Source: Roseomonas xinghualingensis (GTDB lineage Bacteria > Pseudomonadota > Alphaproteobacteria > Acetobacterales > Acetobacteraceae). From it: DNA of 64,000 nucleotides. Under the pieces are notes generated by a model. It was not told the DNA's origin. It searched no databases and saw nothing but the letters and a program-made list of their open reading frames with translations. The stretch lies in the NCBI RefSeq assembly GCF_025791835.1, contig NZ_JAOXLP010000017.1:1-64000 (forward strand). The letters are read 5' to 3'. Shown here piece by piece: positions 1-8,760 of this stretch; position 1 is the first letter of the stretch; each line of letters opens with the position of its first letter. The translations under genes and the position numbers were made by a program.

Positions 1-126
1 CGCCGCTACTTCCACGGCTCCGACCGCAGGCGCGTCTGCATCGCCCTCACCGATGAAGCCGCCAACATGGTCGTCTCAGCCCTCCAGGAAGAACTCGCCT
101 TCTACCAAAGCATCCAACCACGCTGA
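1..126 (+). CDS. MarR-like winged-helix regulator, C-terminal fragment (cut by window edge)
   Basis: Only the last 41 codons are visible, read in frame from base 1 to a TGA at 124-126. The segment DRRRVCIALTDEA matches the wing and start of the following helix in MarR-family DNA-binding proteins (D-R-R-x-V-x-I/V-x-LT-x-x-G/A). A helical tail, MVVSALQEELAFYQ, follows. The family represses or activates genes in response to small ligands. The gene starts outside the window, so neither the dimerisation helices nor the recognition helix can be checked. A strong hairpin follows 21 bases after the stop. The family call rests on a short motif and is moderately sure. Confidence 0.55.
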   Translation, partial: RRYFHGSDRRRVCIALTDEAANMVVSALQEELAFYQSIQPR

Positions 127-147
127 GAGCACCAACCAACGGCTCTT

Positions 148-190
148 GCCTCATGCGGATCAGGCCTTGAGGGCTTGATCCGCATGAGGC
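148..190 (+). terminator. 19-bp inverted repeat after the MarR-like gene
   Basis: The left arm at 148-166 and right arm at 172-190 are complementary over 19 positions with one G/T wobble, around a 5-base loop (ttgag). It begins 21 bases after the upstream stop, so a terminator is the simplest reading. No T-run follows. A mobile-element end or a protein-binding palindrome is also possible. Confidence 0.45.
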
Positions 191-445
191 TGCCGAAGAA
201 GCCGCCTTCCAGCCGCAGCGTTGCAAAACAACCTGGGCTGCAGAACGCATGGCGGGAGCACGCCGCCAGAATTCCAGCCGATCATATTCACTGTCATCGC
301 CAGGAAGCCGGCACGATCCGCGCCGCCACCGCCATTCACTTCGCAAGGATCTATTAACAAGCGGAAGCATGAAGCCGCTTCTCAGTCATAGGGCGGCGTG
401 AGCGCGAACTGCTCAGCGGCGGCCCTTTCCAAGACAAGCCTGCCG
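191..445. other. Intergenic stretch with no recognised gene
   Basis: I find no convincing protein, RNA gene or repeat here. Short open frames on both strands lack a ribosome-binding site and any familiar motif. The stretch separates the convergent MarR-like gene and capsule operon. Confidence 0.4.
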
Positions 446-487
446 CAAGAACGAAGAAGGGGGCACGACAGAAACGTCGTACCCCCC
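446..487 (-). terminator. Intrinsic terminator of the capsule export operon
   Basis: On the minus strand a stem forms between 482-486 plus 476-480 and their partners 459-463 plus 465-469. It has one internal mismatch and a 6-base loop. It is followed by the T-rich run TTCTTCGTTCTT. It lies about 25 bases past the stop of the last capsule gene and is a standard Rho-independent terminator. Confidence 0.75.
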
Positions 488-511
488 TTCCCTCAAGCCG
501 TTTTTGCCGGC

Positions 512-1591
512 TCAGCTTCCGCCGACGAGCGTACCAATCGCCAGCGCCCGGACCAGCGGGGTAACGAACTTGCCGATCTCGTACACAGGCGCATTCGTCA
601 CGTAGATCGCATCATCCGGCTGCAAGGCAACCCGCTGCGCCACGAACATCGATTCCGCCTTGGCGAGATTCAGATGCATCACCAACGGCCGCGGCGTGCC
701 ATCCATGCCCTCACGCAGACGGAAGACGAAGACATTGCCGGGATGGGCCGCGTCGTCGTTCAGGCCGCCAGCCACACCCAGCCCGTCCAGCAGACTCATG
801 CGTTGGGAAACCATTTCATGCAGGCCCGGCCTGGTCACGGCACCGGCCACCGTGAACCGCTGCGCATTCGCTTCCACGACCACGCTGTCACCACGGTTCA
901 GGTAGATGGGCGGCTGCTCCAGCAGGCGGGAATAAGGCATCCGCTGCGTCGAACCGCCGAGATTCAGAGTCACCTCCACCGCCCGGGGCGGAGCCGTCGG
1001 ACCGCCGGAACGCGCAATCGCCTCAACAGCGCTGAGTGGTCCTTCCGTCGTGGTGACGCGGCCCGGTGTCTTGACCTCACCGGCAACCAGAACGGACTGC
1101 CCAGGGCTGGAAACCATCTCCACATGAACCTGCGGATCGACCGCCCGGCTGGCCAGCGCACCCCGGATCGCCTCGGCCGCACGCTGCAGGTCCCCACCCG
1201 CCACGCGGACACGCCCCGCATAAGGCAAGGTCACCGTGCCGCGGTCATCGACACGCACGGCCTGGAACACGGTTCCGCCCGTGGCGGTGGTGGCGAAGGT
1301 GCCACCATCACTCCGCTCGAACACCACGATCCGCAAGGTATCACCCGGCCCGATGGAAAAGCCGTTGGCAGCGCGCGCACGGATCAGCCCTGGCGACGCA
1401 TTGCGCGTCGTGCGAACCAGATAAGGCGCCATGGTGGCAGGCGTTAGCTCCACCAGCTCATAGGAGGCTTCCTCCTCGGCGGGCGAGAGGATGGCTGATG
1501 CAGTCGGGCCGCTGCGGGGCGTCAGAGCGCAGCCCCCGACCGATAACATAAGGCCCACGAGCACCGCAGTGCGGGGGAAAGTCTCAAGCAA
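512..1591 (-). CDS. Outer-membrane polysaccharide export lipoprotein (Wza/KpsD-like OPX family)
   Basis: The product has 359 residues. The N-terminus has a hydrophobic signal ending in LSVGGC, a lipobox with the acylated cysteine near residue 21, so the protein should be an outer-membrane lipoprotein. Residues of about 75-150 form the Poly_export domain (GPGDTLRIVVFE, then VDDRGTVTLPYAGRVRVAG). Two SLBB-like repeats follow (SVLVAGEVKTPGRV and FTVAGAVTRPGLHEM). Proteins of this family form the channel through which capsule or exopolysaccharide crosses the outer membrane, docking on a KpsE/Wzc-type inner-membrane partner. It is the last gene of the minus-strand kps-like operon, its start overlaps the end of the glycosyltransferase gene by 8 bases, and a terminator follows. 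Confidence 0.9.
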   Translation of the reverse strand: MLETFPRTAVLVGLMLSVGGCALTPRSGPTASAILSPAEEEASYELVELTPATMAPYLVRTTRNASPGLIRARAANGFSIGPGDTLRIVVFERSDGGTFATTATGGTVFQAVRVDDRGTVTLPYAGRVRVAGGDLQRAAEAIRGALASRAVDPQVHVEMVSSPGQSVLVAGEVKTPGRVTTTEGPLSAVEAIARSGGPTAPPRAVEVTLNLGGSTQRMPYSRLLEQPPIYLNRGDSVVVEANAQRFTVAGAVTRPGLHEMVSQRMSLLDGLGVAGGLNDDAAHPGNVFVFRLREGMDGTPRPLVMHLNLAKAESMFVAQRVALQPDDAIYVTNAPVYEIGKFVTPLVRALAIGTLVGGS

Positions 1592-3605
1592 CGTAGGCCT
1601 CCATCGTTTGCTCGATCATACGAGCGAGTGAGAATCGGTCTTTCACGAAGCGCCGTGCGCGCTCCGAACGCTCCAGGGAATAGGAGCCCGCCAGAGCAAC
1701 GAGCCGTGCCGCAGCCTCATTGAGGTCTGGCACGGAAGCGCTGCCCAGTACCCAGCCTGTTTCGCCCTGAAGAAGTGTCTCAGCTGCGCCACCGGCCGGG
1801 GTCGTGACCACGGGAACTCCCGCAGCTTGCGCCTCGATGAGCACATTGGGCAGCCCCTCCGTGCGAGACAGCAAAAGGAATGCATCAAACTGATGCATCC
1901 AGAAGCCCACATCGGGCCTGCGGCCGGCGAACAGGATGCGGTCCGCGATGCCCAGGGATTCAGCACGCGCCTCCGCCGCATCCCGTAGCTCACCATCGCC
2001 GACGATGATGAAGCGCGCGTCAGGACGCAGCGCGAGCACCCGCGCTGCGCAGTCGATCCAGGGGAGAGGCCGCTTGTTCTCGACAAGCCGCATCACACCA
2101 CCGACGGTGAAGCCAGGTCCGGTGCGGGCCGTGAAGGCATCCATCAGCGCCTGGCTCGTGCCCAGCGCCTCCGCCGCGGGCATCGACAACCCGTTCGGCG
2201 CCACCGCCACGCGCTCCTTCGGCAGGGCGATCCATTCGGCATAGCGCCCGGCCGCGAAACGTGAATTGGCCATCATGATAACACCCGGCGCCTGCATCAG
2301 CAGCGGGTAGAGCACTGCATACTCAGGACGGTCACGCTCCGGCCTGTCAGGCGGCGGAGCACCGCGCACGGACAGAACGATGCGCGGAACGCCCGCGAGC
2401 AAGGCCGCCAGCGCACCGGCGAGGATGGTGCCATCCTGCCACAGATGCACGACCGAGGGCGCGCGCGCGTGAAACGCATCGGCCAGTCGCGTCGTTCCTT
2501 CCAGGACACGCGGCGGCAGGAAGTGCAGGAGATCACGCCATTCAGCCACGATCGACCTGGCAGGATCGCCGCCAAAGACAGGGAAGCGGTCGTAGCGGCT
2601 GACCGGCACGCCATGATCCCGCAAGGCCGGCAGGAAGAAATCTGCGCCGGGACGATCATCCAGGGATCGGCAGACCACTTCGATCGGCCCATCGATCCGA
2701 TGGCCCGCCAGGGCAATCCCTGCCTCATGCGCGCGCTGCAGCCCAACGGCGGTGTTGACGAGTTGCCGCTCGGCGCCGCCCGCTCCCAGGCAACCATTCA
2801 CCAGCATGACAGGACCCAGCGCACCGCGCCTGGGCGCCGGCGTGCCACGGCGCCGAATGGCTTCCTGCAGCAGATGCGCAAGCACACGCGTGCTGGCATT
2901 GGAGGGAGCGCCCGGAGAAAGAGGCGGGAGGGATTCGATCCTTCGCAGATCTGCATCCATCCGATCGAGCTCGGTCGAGAGACGCGGCGCCGGCCCAGCT
3001 TGCCGCAGTGCCATGGCGAGCACCTCTCGTGCTCCTTGGCGGTCGCCGCGGCGCTCCAGCATCCGGGCATGCAGCAGCGGCGCCATCTCATGCGAGGGAT
3101 CCAGCTGGAATGCAGCCACGAAATCCGCCGCAGCTTCCTCGATGGCACCCAGTTCGTCCCGTGCCCGGGCACGGAGCAGCAGATCCTCCACCGTGCCGGG
3201 CTGCATCGGGAAGCGTGCCGCAATGGCCTTGCGCGCCGCCGTTCCCCCTTCCATCCGAAAGATCCAGCGCAGCGTCAGCAGGAAGGCTTCCTGGCAAGCC
3301 GGGAAGCGGGCGCTGAGCGCAATCCAGGCTGGGATCGCACGGTCCCGGCCGGATGCGCGGTCCAGCAGCCGGGCCGCCAGCACCTGAAGGCGCTCGCAGC
3401 CGGGATGGCGCCGCACCAGATCCAGCATCGCCTGGAGACCAACCGACGCGGTACCAGCCTGCAGATGCGCGGCGCAGAGCGCATCGGCAGTCTCCAACGT
3501 GGCGACATCCGGACGGCCACCCATGCCTCCCTCCATCACCGCCTGGGTGATGGGATCAACATACCTCGCCGCGGTGGCATAAGGGGAATGAGAGTCGAAA
3601 GGCAC
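1584..3605 (-). CDS. Glycosyltransferase family 4 with TPR-like N-terminal region
   Basis: The product has 673 residues. The first 225 or so are helical and alanine-rich with TPR-like periodicity (AIEEAAADFVAAFQLDPSHE). From about residue 265 a GT-B glycosyltransferase begins (MLVNGCLGAGGAERQLVNTA, a GT4 acceptor-side signature). It continues through VAPNG and GDGELRDAAEARAESLGI to the EGLPNVLIEAQAAGVPVV donor-binding E-x7-E motif and an ETGWVLG tail. It probably adds a sugar to the capsule repeat or lipid-linked primer in the cytoplasm. It sits between the epimerase (5-base gap) and the export lipoprotein (8-base overlap). Fusion to a repeat scaffold makes it about twice the length of a simple GT4, and the scaffold may tether it to the export machine. 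Confidence 0.87.
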   Translation of the reverse strand: MPFDSHSPYATAARYVDPITQAVMEGGMGGRPDVATLETADALCAAHLQAGTASVGLQAMLDLVRRHPGCERLQVLAARLLDRASGRDRAIPAWIALSARFPACQEAFLLTLRWIFRMEGGTAARKAIAARFPMQPGTVEDLLLRARARDELGAIEEAAADFVAAFQLDPSHEMAPLLHARMLERRGDRQGAREVLAMALRQAGPAPRLSTELDRMDADLRRIESLPPLSPGAPSNASTRVLAHLLQEAIRRRGTPAPRRGALGPVMLVNGCLGAGGAERQLVNTAVGLQRAHEAGIALAGHRIDGPIEVVCRSLDDRPGADFFLPALRDHGVPVSRYDRFPVFGGDPARSIVAEWRDLLHFLPPRVLEGTTRLADAFHARAPSVVHLWQDGTILAGALAALLAGVPRIVLSVRGAPPPDRPERDRPEYAVLYPLLMQAPGVIMMANSRFAAGRYAEWIALPKERVAVAPNGLSMPAAEALGTSQALMDAFTARTGPGFTVGGVMRLVENKRPLPWIDCAARVLALRPDARFIIVGDGELRDAAEARAESLGIADRILFAGRRPDVGFWMHQFDAFLLLSRTEGLPNVLIEAQAAGVPVVTTPAGGAAETLLQGETGWVLGSASVPDLNEAAARLVALAGSYSLERSERARRFVKDRFSLARMIEQTMEAYVA

Positions 3606-3610
3606 CGCTG

Positions 3611-4603
3611 TCAGACCTGATGGTACGACCGGTACCAGTCAACGAATTGCGCAACCCCTACAGAGACGGGTGTGTTCGGCCGGAAGCCGGTGATGGCCTC
3701 CAGCGCGGAAGTGTCCGCCCAGGTGGCCGGCACATCACCCGGCTGCATGCCCATGTAGTTGCGGATGGCCTTGCGGCCCGTTGCCTTCTCGATCGCCTCT
3801 ATGAAGGACAACAGGTTCACCGGCTCGCTGTTGCCGATGTTCACCACCCGGTAAGGCGCGGCCGGGCTACCCCCGGCGCTCTTCTCGTCATGCTGCGGCG
3901 GAACCTTCGCCAGCCGCACAATGGCCTCCACCAGATCATCGACATAGGTGAAGTCGCGTCGCATCTGGCCATGGTTGTACACGTCGATCGGCCGCCCCTT
4001 CAGCGCATTCTCGGTGAAGCGGAACAGCGCCATGTCCGGGCGGCCCCAAGGCCCATAGACGGTGAAGAAGCGGAAGGCCGTAGTCGGGATCGACCAGAGA
4101 TGCGCATAGCTATGCGCCATTCCCTCCGTCGCCTTCTTCGTCGCCGCGTAGAGCGTCAACGGATGATCCGTGCAATGCCCCTCGCCAAACGGCATGACCG
4201 AGTTGGCGCCGTAGACCGAAGACGTGGAAGCGAGCATCAGATGCCCCACGCGGCACCGGCGGGCCTGCTCGATCACGTTGAAGGTGCCGATCAGGTTGGA
4301 ATCGACATAGGCACGCGGATTCTCAATGCTGTAGCGAACGCCAGCCTGCGCTGCGAGGTGGACCATGACATCGGGCTCGGCCTGATCCACCACCTGCGTC
4401 AGGGATTCCATGTCCTCGAGCATGAACTCATGCGCGTGGAACCTCGAATGCTCCTTCAGCATCGCATGCCGCCGCCGCTTCAGCTCCACATCATAGTAGC
4501 TCGTCATTCCATCGACACCGGTGACGTCATGGCCATCGGCCAGCAGGCGGCGAGCCAGGTGAAAGCCGATGAAGCCTGCTGTGCCTGTGACGAGATAATG
4601 CAT
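3611..4603 (-). CDS. NAD-dependent sugar-nucleotide epimerase, probably UDP-glucuronate 4-epimerase
   Basis: The product has 330 residues, an extended short-chain dehydrogenase. TGTAGFIG at residues 6-13 is the NAD-binding glycine motif. STSSVYG carries the catalytic serine and YAATKKATE the Tyr-x3-Lys pair. The C-terminal half has [20 protein letters not shown] and [14 protein letters not shown], which fit the UDP-glucuronate/UDP-glucose 4-epimerase group (LspL/Cap1J type). It would interconvert UDP-glucuronate and UDP-galacturonate to feed the capsule repeat. It is embedded in the export operon between the kpsE-like gene and the glycosyltransferase. A related C4-epimerase specificity cannot be excluded from sequence alone. 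Confidence 0.88.
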   Translation of the reverse strand: MHYLVTGTAGFIGFHLARRLLADGHDVTGVDGMTSYYDVELKRRRHAMLKEHSRFHAHEFMLEDMESLTQVVDQAEPDVMVHLAAQAGVRYSIENPRAYVDSNLIGTFNVIEQARRCRVGHLMLASTSSVYGANSVMPFGEGHCTDHPLTLYAATKKATEGMAHSYAHLWSIPTTAFRFFTVYGPWGRPDMALFRFTENALKGRPIDVYNHGQMRRDFTYVDDLVEAIVRLAKVPPQHDEKSAGGSPAAPYRVVNIGNSEPVNLLSFIEAIEKATGRKAIRNYMGMQPGDVPATWADTSALEAITGFRPNTPVSVGVAQFVDWYRSYHQV

Positions 4604-4640
4604 GATGTCTCCAAAAGGGGTGATGACGCGCGGCGGGGAT

Positions 4641-5879
4641 TCAGGCGTGGTCCCGCACCGCGTAGTAGAGGAGAATGGTCATCGCCCAGGCCAGGACAGC
4701 GCAGCCAAAGACGATCAGCGGGGAAAGCCAGGGCCGCGGATAGGCGGGCTCCACTGCAAGCACCGGGCGGACGAAAGGCAGGAGATAGGTGCCCTGTCGC
4801 ACCGCGTTGGTGCGGGCGATCTGCAGGTTCTCGGTCGCGGTGTTGTAGCGGCTCTCGAGCCGGCGCAGCTCTGCGGCCAGCGCCTCATGCCGGTCGATCA
4901 CCGCAGCCCAGCCGGCGCCCTGCTGATCGCTGGCGCTCCGCCCCACCTGCCGCTCCAGCTGAGCAAGCTGCTGGCGCATCGCACGGATGCGGTTGTTCAG
5001 GGCCGCGAAGGCCGGGCTGTTCTGGCCACCCGAGGCACGAAGGCTTTCCGCCTGGCTCTCGGCCGTGATCAGCTCCTGCCGCAGCCGGCCTTCCAACTCC
5101 ACATTGGACGCGGTGGAGCGCGTGGCATCGAGCACGCCACTGCTCGCCCGCAGGGCCTGGAGTCGGGACCGTACGGAAGTCAGTTGCTGCTCCGCGACCT
5201 GCGCCTCGTTCTCGGCATATTTCAGGGCATCGGAATGAGCCCTGGCCGAGACCTGATTGATCATGCCTTCACTCGAAGCCAGGATCGCAGTGGTCAGGGC
5301 CAGCGAATCCTCTGGCGTGTAGGCATAGGTCTTCAGCGTGACCACACCGCTGGTGATCTCGAACTCAGCCCGCACCATCGACTGCCAGGCGCGCATCAGC
5401 CGCTCGAGGCTGGCGTCAGGCGGCAGGCGAACCAGCGGATCCGCCAGAGGATTGGACAGGATGCGCCGGACATCCACGCCGCGGCGGGTGATGTCCTCCA
5501 CAGCCGGCGCCGACGAAATGTAGCGCGCAAGGCCATAGGATTGGGTGACGGCAGCACCACTGGCCGGTGGACCGAAGGCCCCTACGAGCGATCCTTCGCG
5601 CGCGGCCGTGTCGTCGCGCTCCTCGCCCACACGCAGGGCAAAGACAGCGGTCGTCTCGTACTGCTTCGCGGCGATGAAGTTGAAGTAGACGATGCTCGCC
5701 AGCGTCGGCAGCACCACCATCAGGATGAACACCAGCAACCCGATCCGCCGGCGCTTCGGTGGAGGCGGAAGCTGCGGCAGCGTGATCCCACTGCGCGGCG
5801 CATGCTGCTCCGTAAGCGCAGAGGATGAGTCGAGCCGTGCCCTCAGGGGATTCTGGGTTGGCGTGATGACGTCAGACAT
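4641..5879 (-). CDS. kpsE: Capsule polysaccharide export inner-membrane protein (KpsE/CtrB-like)
   Basis: The product has 412 residues. A proline-rich cytoplasmic N-terminus is followed by a membrane segment at about 45-67 ([21 protein letters not shown]). A long periplasmic coiled coil comes next ([35 protein letters not shown]), and a second membrane segment lies near the C-terminus ([20 protein letters not shown]). This is the polysaccharide co-polymerase/adaptor layout that links the KpsMT transporter to the outer-membrane channel. Its start overlaps the end of kpsT by 8 bases. Both membrane segments and the coiled coil are visible, so the class is secure. The exact subgroup (KpsE, CtrB, BexC) is not. 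Confidence 0.87.
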   Translation of the reverse strand: MSDVITPTQNPLRARLDSSSALTEQHAPRSGITLPQLPPPPKRRRIGLLVFILMVVLPTLASIVYFNFIAAKQYETTAVFALRVGEERDDTAAREGSLVGAFGPPASGAAVTQSYGLARYISSAPAVEDITRRGVDVRRILSNPLADPLVRLPPDASLERLMRAWQSMVRAEFEITSGVVTLKTYAYTPEDSLALTTAILASSEGMINQVSARAHSDALKYAENEAQVAEQQLTSVRSRLQALRASSGVLDATRSTASNVELEGRLRQELITAESQAESLRASGGQNSPAFAALNNRIRAMRQQLAQLERQVGRSASDQQGAGWAAVIDRHEALAAELRRLESRYNTATENLQIARTNAVRQGTYLLPFVRPVLAVEPAYPRPWLSPLIVFGCAVLAWAMTILLYYAVRDHA

Positions 5880-6537
5880 GCAGCACCATCAGGTTGTTCT
5901 CATAGGCCTGGATCGCATCCGCCATGCTTCCATAGACCTGCAGCCGGCCATCCTCGAGGACGGCACCCTGCTGGCAGATGCGGCCGATCGTTGTCACCGC
6001 CTGCGAAACCATGATCAGCTTCGCGGCCTTGCGGCGCTCGGTCAGGGCCTGGATGCATTTGCGCTTGAAGGCCACGTCGCCGACCGCGGTCACCTCGTCG
6101 ACGAGATAGACGTCGAATTCGATGGCCATGGAGAGGGCGAAAGCCACGCGGGCCTTCATGCTGTTCGAATAGGTGGTAACCGGCCGCTCGAAGTGGTTCC
6201 CGATCTCTGAGAAATCGCGAACGAACCGGGTGACGCCAGCTTCGTCCGCGCCGTAGAGGCGGGCCATGAAGCGGACATTCTCATGCGCCGACAGATTGGG
6301 ATGGAGCGCCCCACCATAGCTGATGGGAAAGGAAACGCGGACGCTCCGCCGCACCGTCCCGCTATCGGGCTTGTCCATGCCGGCGATGATCCGCAGCAGC
6401 GTGGACTTGCCGGACCCGTTGCCGCCGAGGATGCCAACATCAGTCGAGCAATCGAAGATCGCGGACAGGTCGGAGAGTACCGTCTGGCGCCCCAGCGGGC
6501 TGCGGTGAGTCTTGTTGACGCGGATGAGCTCAATCAT
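5872..6537 (-). CDS. kpsT: Capsule polysaccharide ABC transporter ATP-binding protein
   Basis: The product has 221 residues from the chosen start. Walker A is GGNGSGKSTLL. The variant signature helix SNSMKARVAFALSMAIEF and Walker B VYLVDEVTAVGD are typical of KpsT, which energises export of lipid-linked capsule polymer. The start at 6537 is chosen because its ATG overlaps the kpsM stop (ATGA). An upstream extension to 6606 would run into kpsM and lacks conserved sequence. 221 residues is the normal family length. It is coupled translationally to kpsM upstream and to the kpsE-like gene downstream. Confidence 0.9.
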   Translation of the reverse strand: MIELIRVNKTHRSPLGRQTVLSDLSAIFDCSTDVGILGGNGSGKSTLLRIIAGMDKPDSGTVRRSVRVSFPISYGGALHPNLSAHENVRFMARLYGADEAGVTRFVRDFSEIGNHFERPVTTYSNSMKARVAFALSMAIEFDVYLVDEVTAVGDVAFKRKCIQALTERRKAAKLIMVSQAVTTIGRICQQGAVLEDGRLQVYGSMADAIQAYENNLMVLHV

Positions 6538-7310
6538 GCGGACTGCACCTGTCGCTGCGTCACCCGCTCGAGGCAAAGGCCGATCAGGATCGACGCGATC
6601 GCCCATTTCAGGAGGTAATTGGCATCCAGCGTGACCGAGGCATATTCAGTGATATAGCCCTGCCGGAACCACTGCACGCCATGCATCAGCGGGTTCCAGG
6701 AAAGCCAGTATCGCAGGTCTGCCGGAATACGGTCGATGAAGAAGAAGATCGCCGAGAAATGGTAAAGTGGCTTGGTGATCATCGGATAGATCATCACCCA
6801 GGACTTCCACATCGTCATGATGACGGCGTTCACCAGCCCTACGCCGAAGCCAAGTCCGAATGTGGCGATCACCGCGGCCGCACAGACCAGCGGATGATCC
6901 GGCATATGCGCGCGGCCCGTACTGACCATGAAGCCAAGAATGATCAGCGTGACGCACAGCCAGGTCACTGCCTCCAGCAGCGCACGGCCCACCACAAGGT
7001 CCATCCCGTTCACCAGCGGCAGGCGAAGCAGCGTCTGCCCGCCCCGCAAGGCGCCACCGACATTCCTGGCCGTCTTCTGGAACAGGAAGTAGGGCAGCAC
7101 TCCCGTGACAAAGAACAGGATGACGTTGTCACCCACAGGCGCACGGCGGTTGATCGCCCAATAGACGACCGACATGACCATGACGTGCGAGATCGGCTCA
7201 GCCAGAGCCCAGAGATAGCCAAGGCGCGTCCGCCCGAAGCGCGTCCGGGATTCGCGCAGCAGGATCGCCCCGACGATGCGGCGCTGATTCGCGAGGGCCT
7301 TCCAGATCAC
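6534..7310 (-). CDS. kpsM: Capsule polysaccharide ABC transporter permease
   Basis: The product has 258 residues from a GTG start at 7310. It begins near VIWKALANQRRIVGAILLRE and then RFGRTRLGYLWALAEP, the conserved entry of ABC-2 polysaccharide permeases. About six hydrophobic segments follow, and the C-terminal NPLMHGVQWFRQGYI motif is typical of KpsM. It is the first gene of the capsule operon and forms the membrane channel with KpsT. The frame stays open upstream to an ATG at 7442, but those 44 residues are rich in Pro, His and Arg and unlike the family. 258 residues is the usual KpsM size, though the longer start cannot be excluded. Confidence 0.86.
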   Translation of the reverse strand: MIWKALANQRRIVGAILLRESRTRFGRTRLGYLWALAEPISHVMVMSVVYWAINRRAPVGDNVILFFVTGVLPYFLFQKTARNVGGALRGGQTLLRLPLVNGMDLVVGRALLEAVTWLCVTLIILGFMVSTGRAHMPDHPLVCAAAVIATFGLGFGVGLVNAVIMTMWKSWVMIYPMITKPLYHFSAIFFFIDRIPADLRYWLSWNPLMHGVQWFRQGYITEYASVTLDANYLLKWAIASILIGLCLERVTQRQVQSA

Positions 7311-7842
7311 AGGCGGTCCCCACGCGCGCCGGCAATGCGGCTGACGCAAATGGACACGCCTGGCGTGTTCGCAAGCGGCATAGGGGGCGTAACCCGGTGT
7401 TGTTCCTGGCTGATCCGTAGCCTCCGCAGCCTTCCACTTCACGCGTTGTCTGGTTCAGATTGCGATCAGAATTGGCTCGCGGATGTGAGATATTCGGCCT
7501 TTTCTCGTGCTATCCCCGCCTGGAAGGCAAGGGAACAGCCAGGAGCCAGGCACGGCCAAAGAGTTGAATCACTGGCTCCGAAGTCTGGGCGCCGGCACAA
7601 ACCAGCGGTGGTGTGGCGCCCGAGTCACACCCGCAGGCGCCGCGGGTCAGCCGACGGCACAACTATAAATTTTACTTCCAAACAAAAGTTACCTTCAAGT
7701 TGAATTACTATTCGACACCGACCCGGATCTGACTTTCCTTGATCCAGAAGCCTTTTTCTTATAGCCCGTGAAGACGGAAGAAAATCCAAGGCGAAAATAT
7801 TTCGATTACGGAAGTTTTTTGCCGTGGCAGGTTGGGCAATCC
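7311..7842. promoter_or_regulatory. Divergent, AT-richer intergenic region upstream of the capsule operon
   Basis: This gap precedes kpsM (minus) and a small plus-strand gene. Around 7661-7715 and again near 7735-7815 it is clearly richer in A and T than its surroundings. The minus strand there reads AAATTTATAGTTG, a plausible -10-like patch. No well-spaced -35/-10 pair could be fixed, so this is a likely promoter region and not a mapped promoter. No RNA gene was recognised. Confidence 0.35.
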
Positions 7843-8064
7843 ATGAACGCTATTGTGGTTTCTGGCCGCACTTTCGTCGCTCTGCGCAAGGCAGGGCGCC
7901 CTCGGCATGGTCGGGCCCCGGTTTACCATGCAGTTACGCCTTATCTTCGGATGTCTCTCTGTGGGGACGAACCTGGGCCCGGATCAGGCTGGGCAGAGCC
8001 GCCTGGCCAGGGCGTCACTTGCCCGGAGTGCCTCAAGCGCCTTGCCAGACTTCACGGGTCGTGA
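7843..8064 (+). CDS. Small conserved-looking cysteine-pair protein of unknown function
   Basis: The product has 73 residues from an ATG at 7843, with a weak AGGTTGGG upstream. The frame opens further to a GTG at 7768 (98 residues). The C-terminal half, YLRMSLCGDEPG then VTCPECLKRLARL, holds one cysteine and a CPxC pair. It resembles the many small proteins that end in a V-T-C-P-x-C-L motif, and it could bind zinc using the upstream cysteine and a histidine (VYHAV). I do not know a function. It stands alone between the capsule promoter region and degraded genes, and its stop touches the relic at 8065. The cysteine motif in an otherwise eroded stretch is the main reason to believe it. Confidence 0.5.
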   Translation: MNAIVVSGRTFVALRKAGRPRHGRAPVYHAVTPYLRMSLCGDEPGPGSGWAEPPGQGVTCPECLKRLARLHGS

Positions 8065-8349
8065 TCAGGGACTGGGCAGCCTAAGCAGGTAGATATAGTC
8101 GAAGATATACTCCACCACGCTGTTCTAGCCGCCAAAAAGCAACACTGCCCGGAACAGGTGCATTTTCACTTCGCGCGGCAATGGCGGCAAACGGCCAACA
8201 ACCAGCATCTCACAAGATAGGATTATACGGCCATATTTCACGGCAAAAGACCGCGTTGCAGCGGTCCGCACACCACAGCACAAATTTGCACATTTCTGGA
8301 TGATAGTGTGGCGCCCCAGCTGATAGCGAGCACTGCGATCAAGCGGCAA
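8065..8349 (-). pseudogene. Eroded fragment of a bacterial sugar transferase (priming glycosyltransferase)
   Basis: On the minus strand one frame reads LSCEMLVVGRLPPLPREV (around 8167-8220). This is close to the signature of polyprenyl-phosphate sugar transferases (LRGEMSLVGPRPPLPREV), matching 12 of 18 positions by eye. The catalytic-region Pro-Arg is altered, an in-frame TAG at 8125-8127 interrupts the frame, and the same frame then continues as VVEYIFDYIYLLRL to a stop at 8065. The upstream domain and membrane helices are missing. It is best read as a decayed remnant of the enzyme that starts a capsule or exopolysaccharide repeat, fitting its place beside the capsule export operon. Identification rests on a single motif. 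Confidence 0.42.
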
Positions 8350-8537
8350 AGAAGCTTACAAAATCACCCGCTTCATTAGTCCAAATATTATAGCTCCAAA
8401 CGCTCGCCGGCCCAATGAATTATATCGTTGCCGCCATGGCGCAAACCAAGCTGATCTACGCCGACCGATGAGGAAAACCACTGGTATTGTTGCAGATATC
8501 GGTTTGGGTTCGATCCTGGTCAGGTGTTCTGATTTGA

Positions 8538-8760
8538 TCAGACAAGGACGACGCTCTTCGGCATGCCGAGGTTTTTGAAGGTATTCAGGATCACACAGCG
8601 TATCTGGATCCTTGGCGACTGCGCATTCAGGGTCGTGGGCCGAGAGACGCTCGCCCAGACGCTTGAGGCGCGACATTGCCATCTTAATCATGCGTCATCG
8701 GTGATAGCGGCTCCACTTCTTCCAAAGCCACTGGCCGAGATGCCTGATCGTACGAATATC
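8538..8760 (-). pseudogene. IS5-family transposase C-terminal remnant, frameshifted
   Basis: The minus strand reads DIRTIRHLGQWLWKKWSRYH and then MIKMAMSRLKRLGERLSAHD. After a +1 shift near 8605 it reads QIRCVILNTFKNLGMPKSVV to a TGA at 8538-8540. The two halves align with the end of IS5-type DDE transposases (YLGRALWRRWSGYHRRSRVE, then KLLGQRLMARDFDRQVAE, then a QVRVAVLNxFTALG tail). A stop lies just upstream of DIRTI, and an RNE motif occurs in another frame before it. Weak traces (VTAD) continue to about 8935. The element is truncated and frameshifted, so it cannot encode a working transposase. Terminal repeats were not found. The remaining stretch to 9055 shows nothing else recognisable. 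Confidence 0.68.

Noticed and set aside
47..370. 107-residue minus-strand frame at the left edge
   Set aside because: It overlaps the MarR-like fragment and the palindrome, has no ribosome-binding site and no motif.
8507..8516. ggttcgatcc, identical to a tRNA T-loop core
   Set aside because: No acceptor stem, anticodon arm or D-arm could be built around it on the plus strand, and no CCA context fits.
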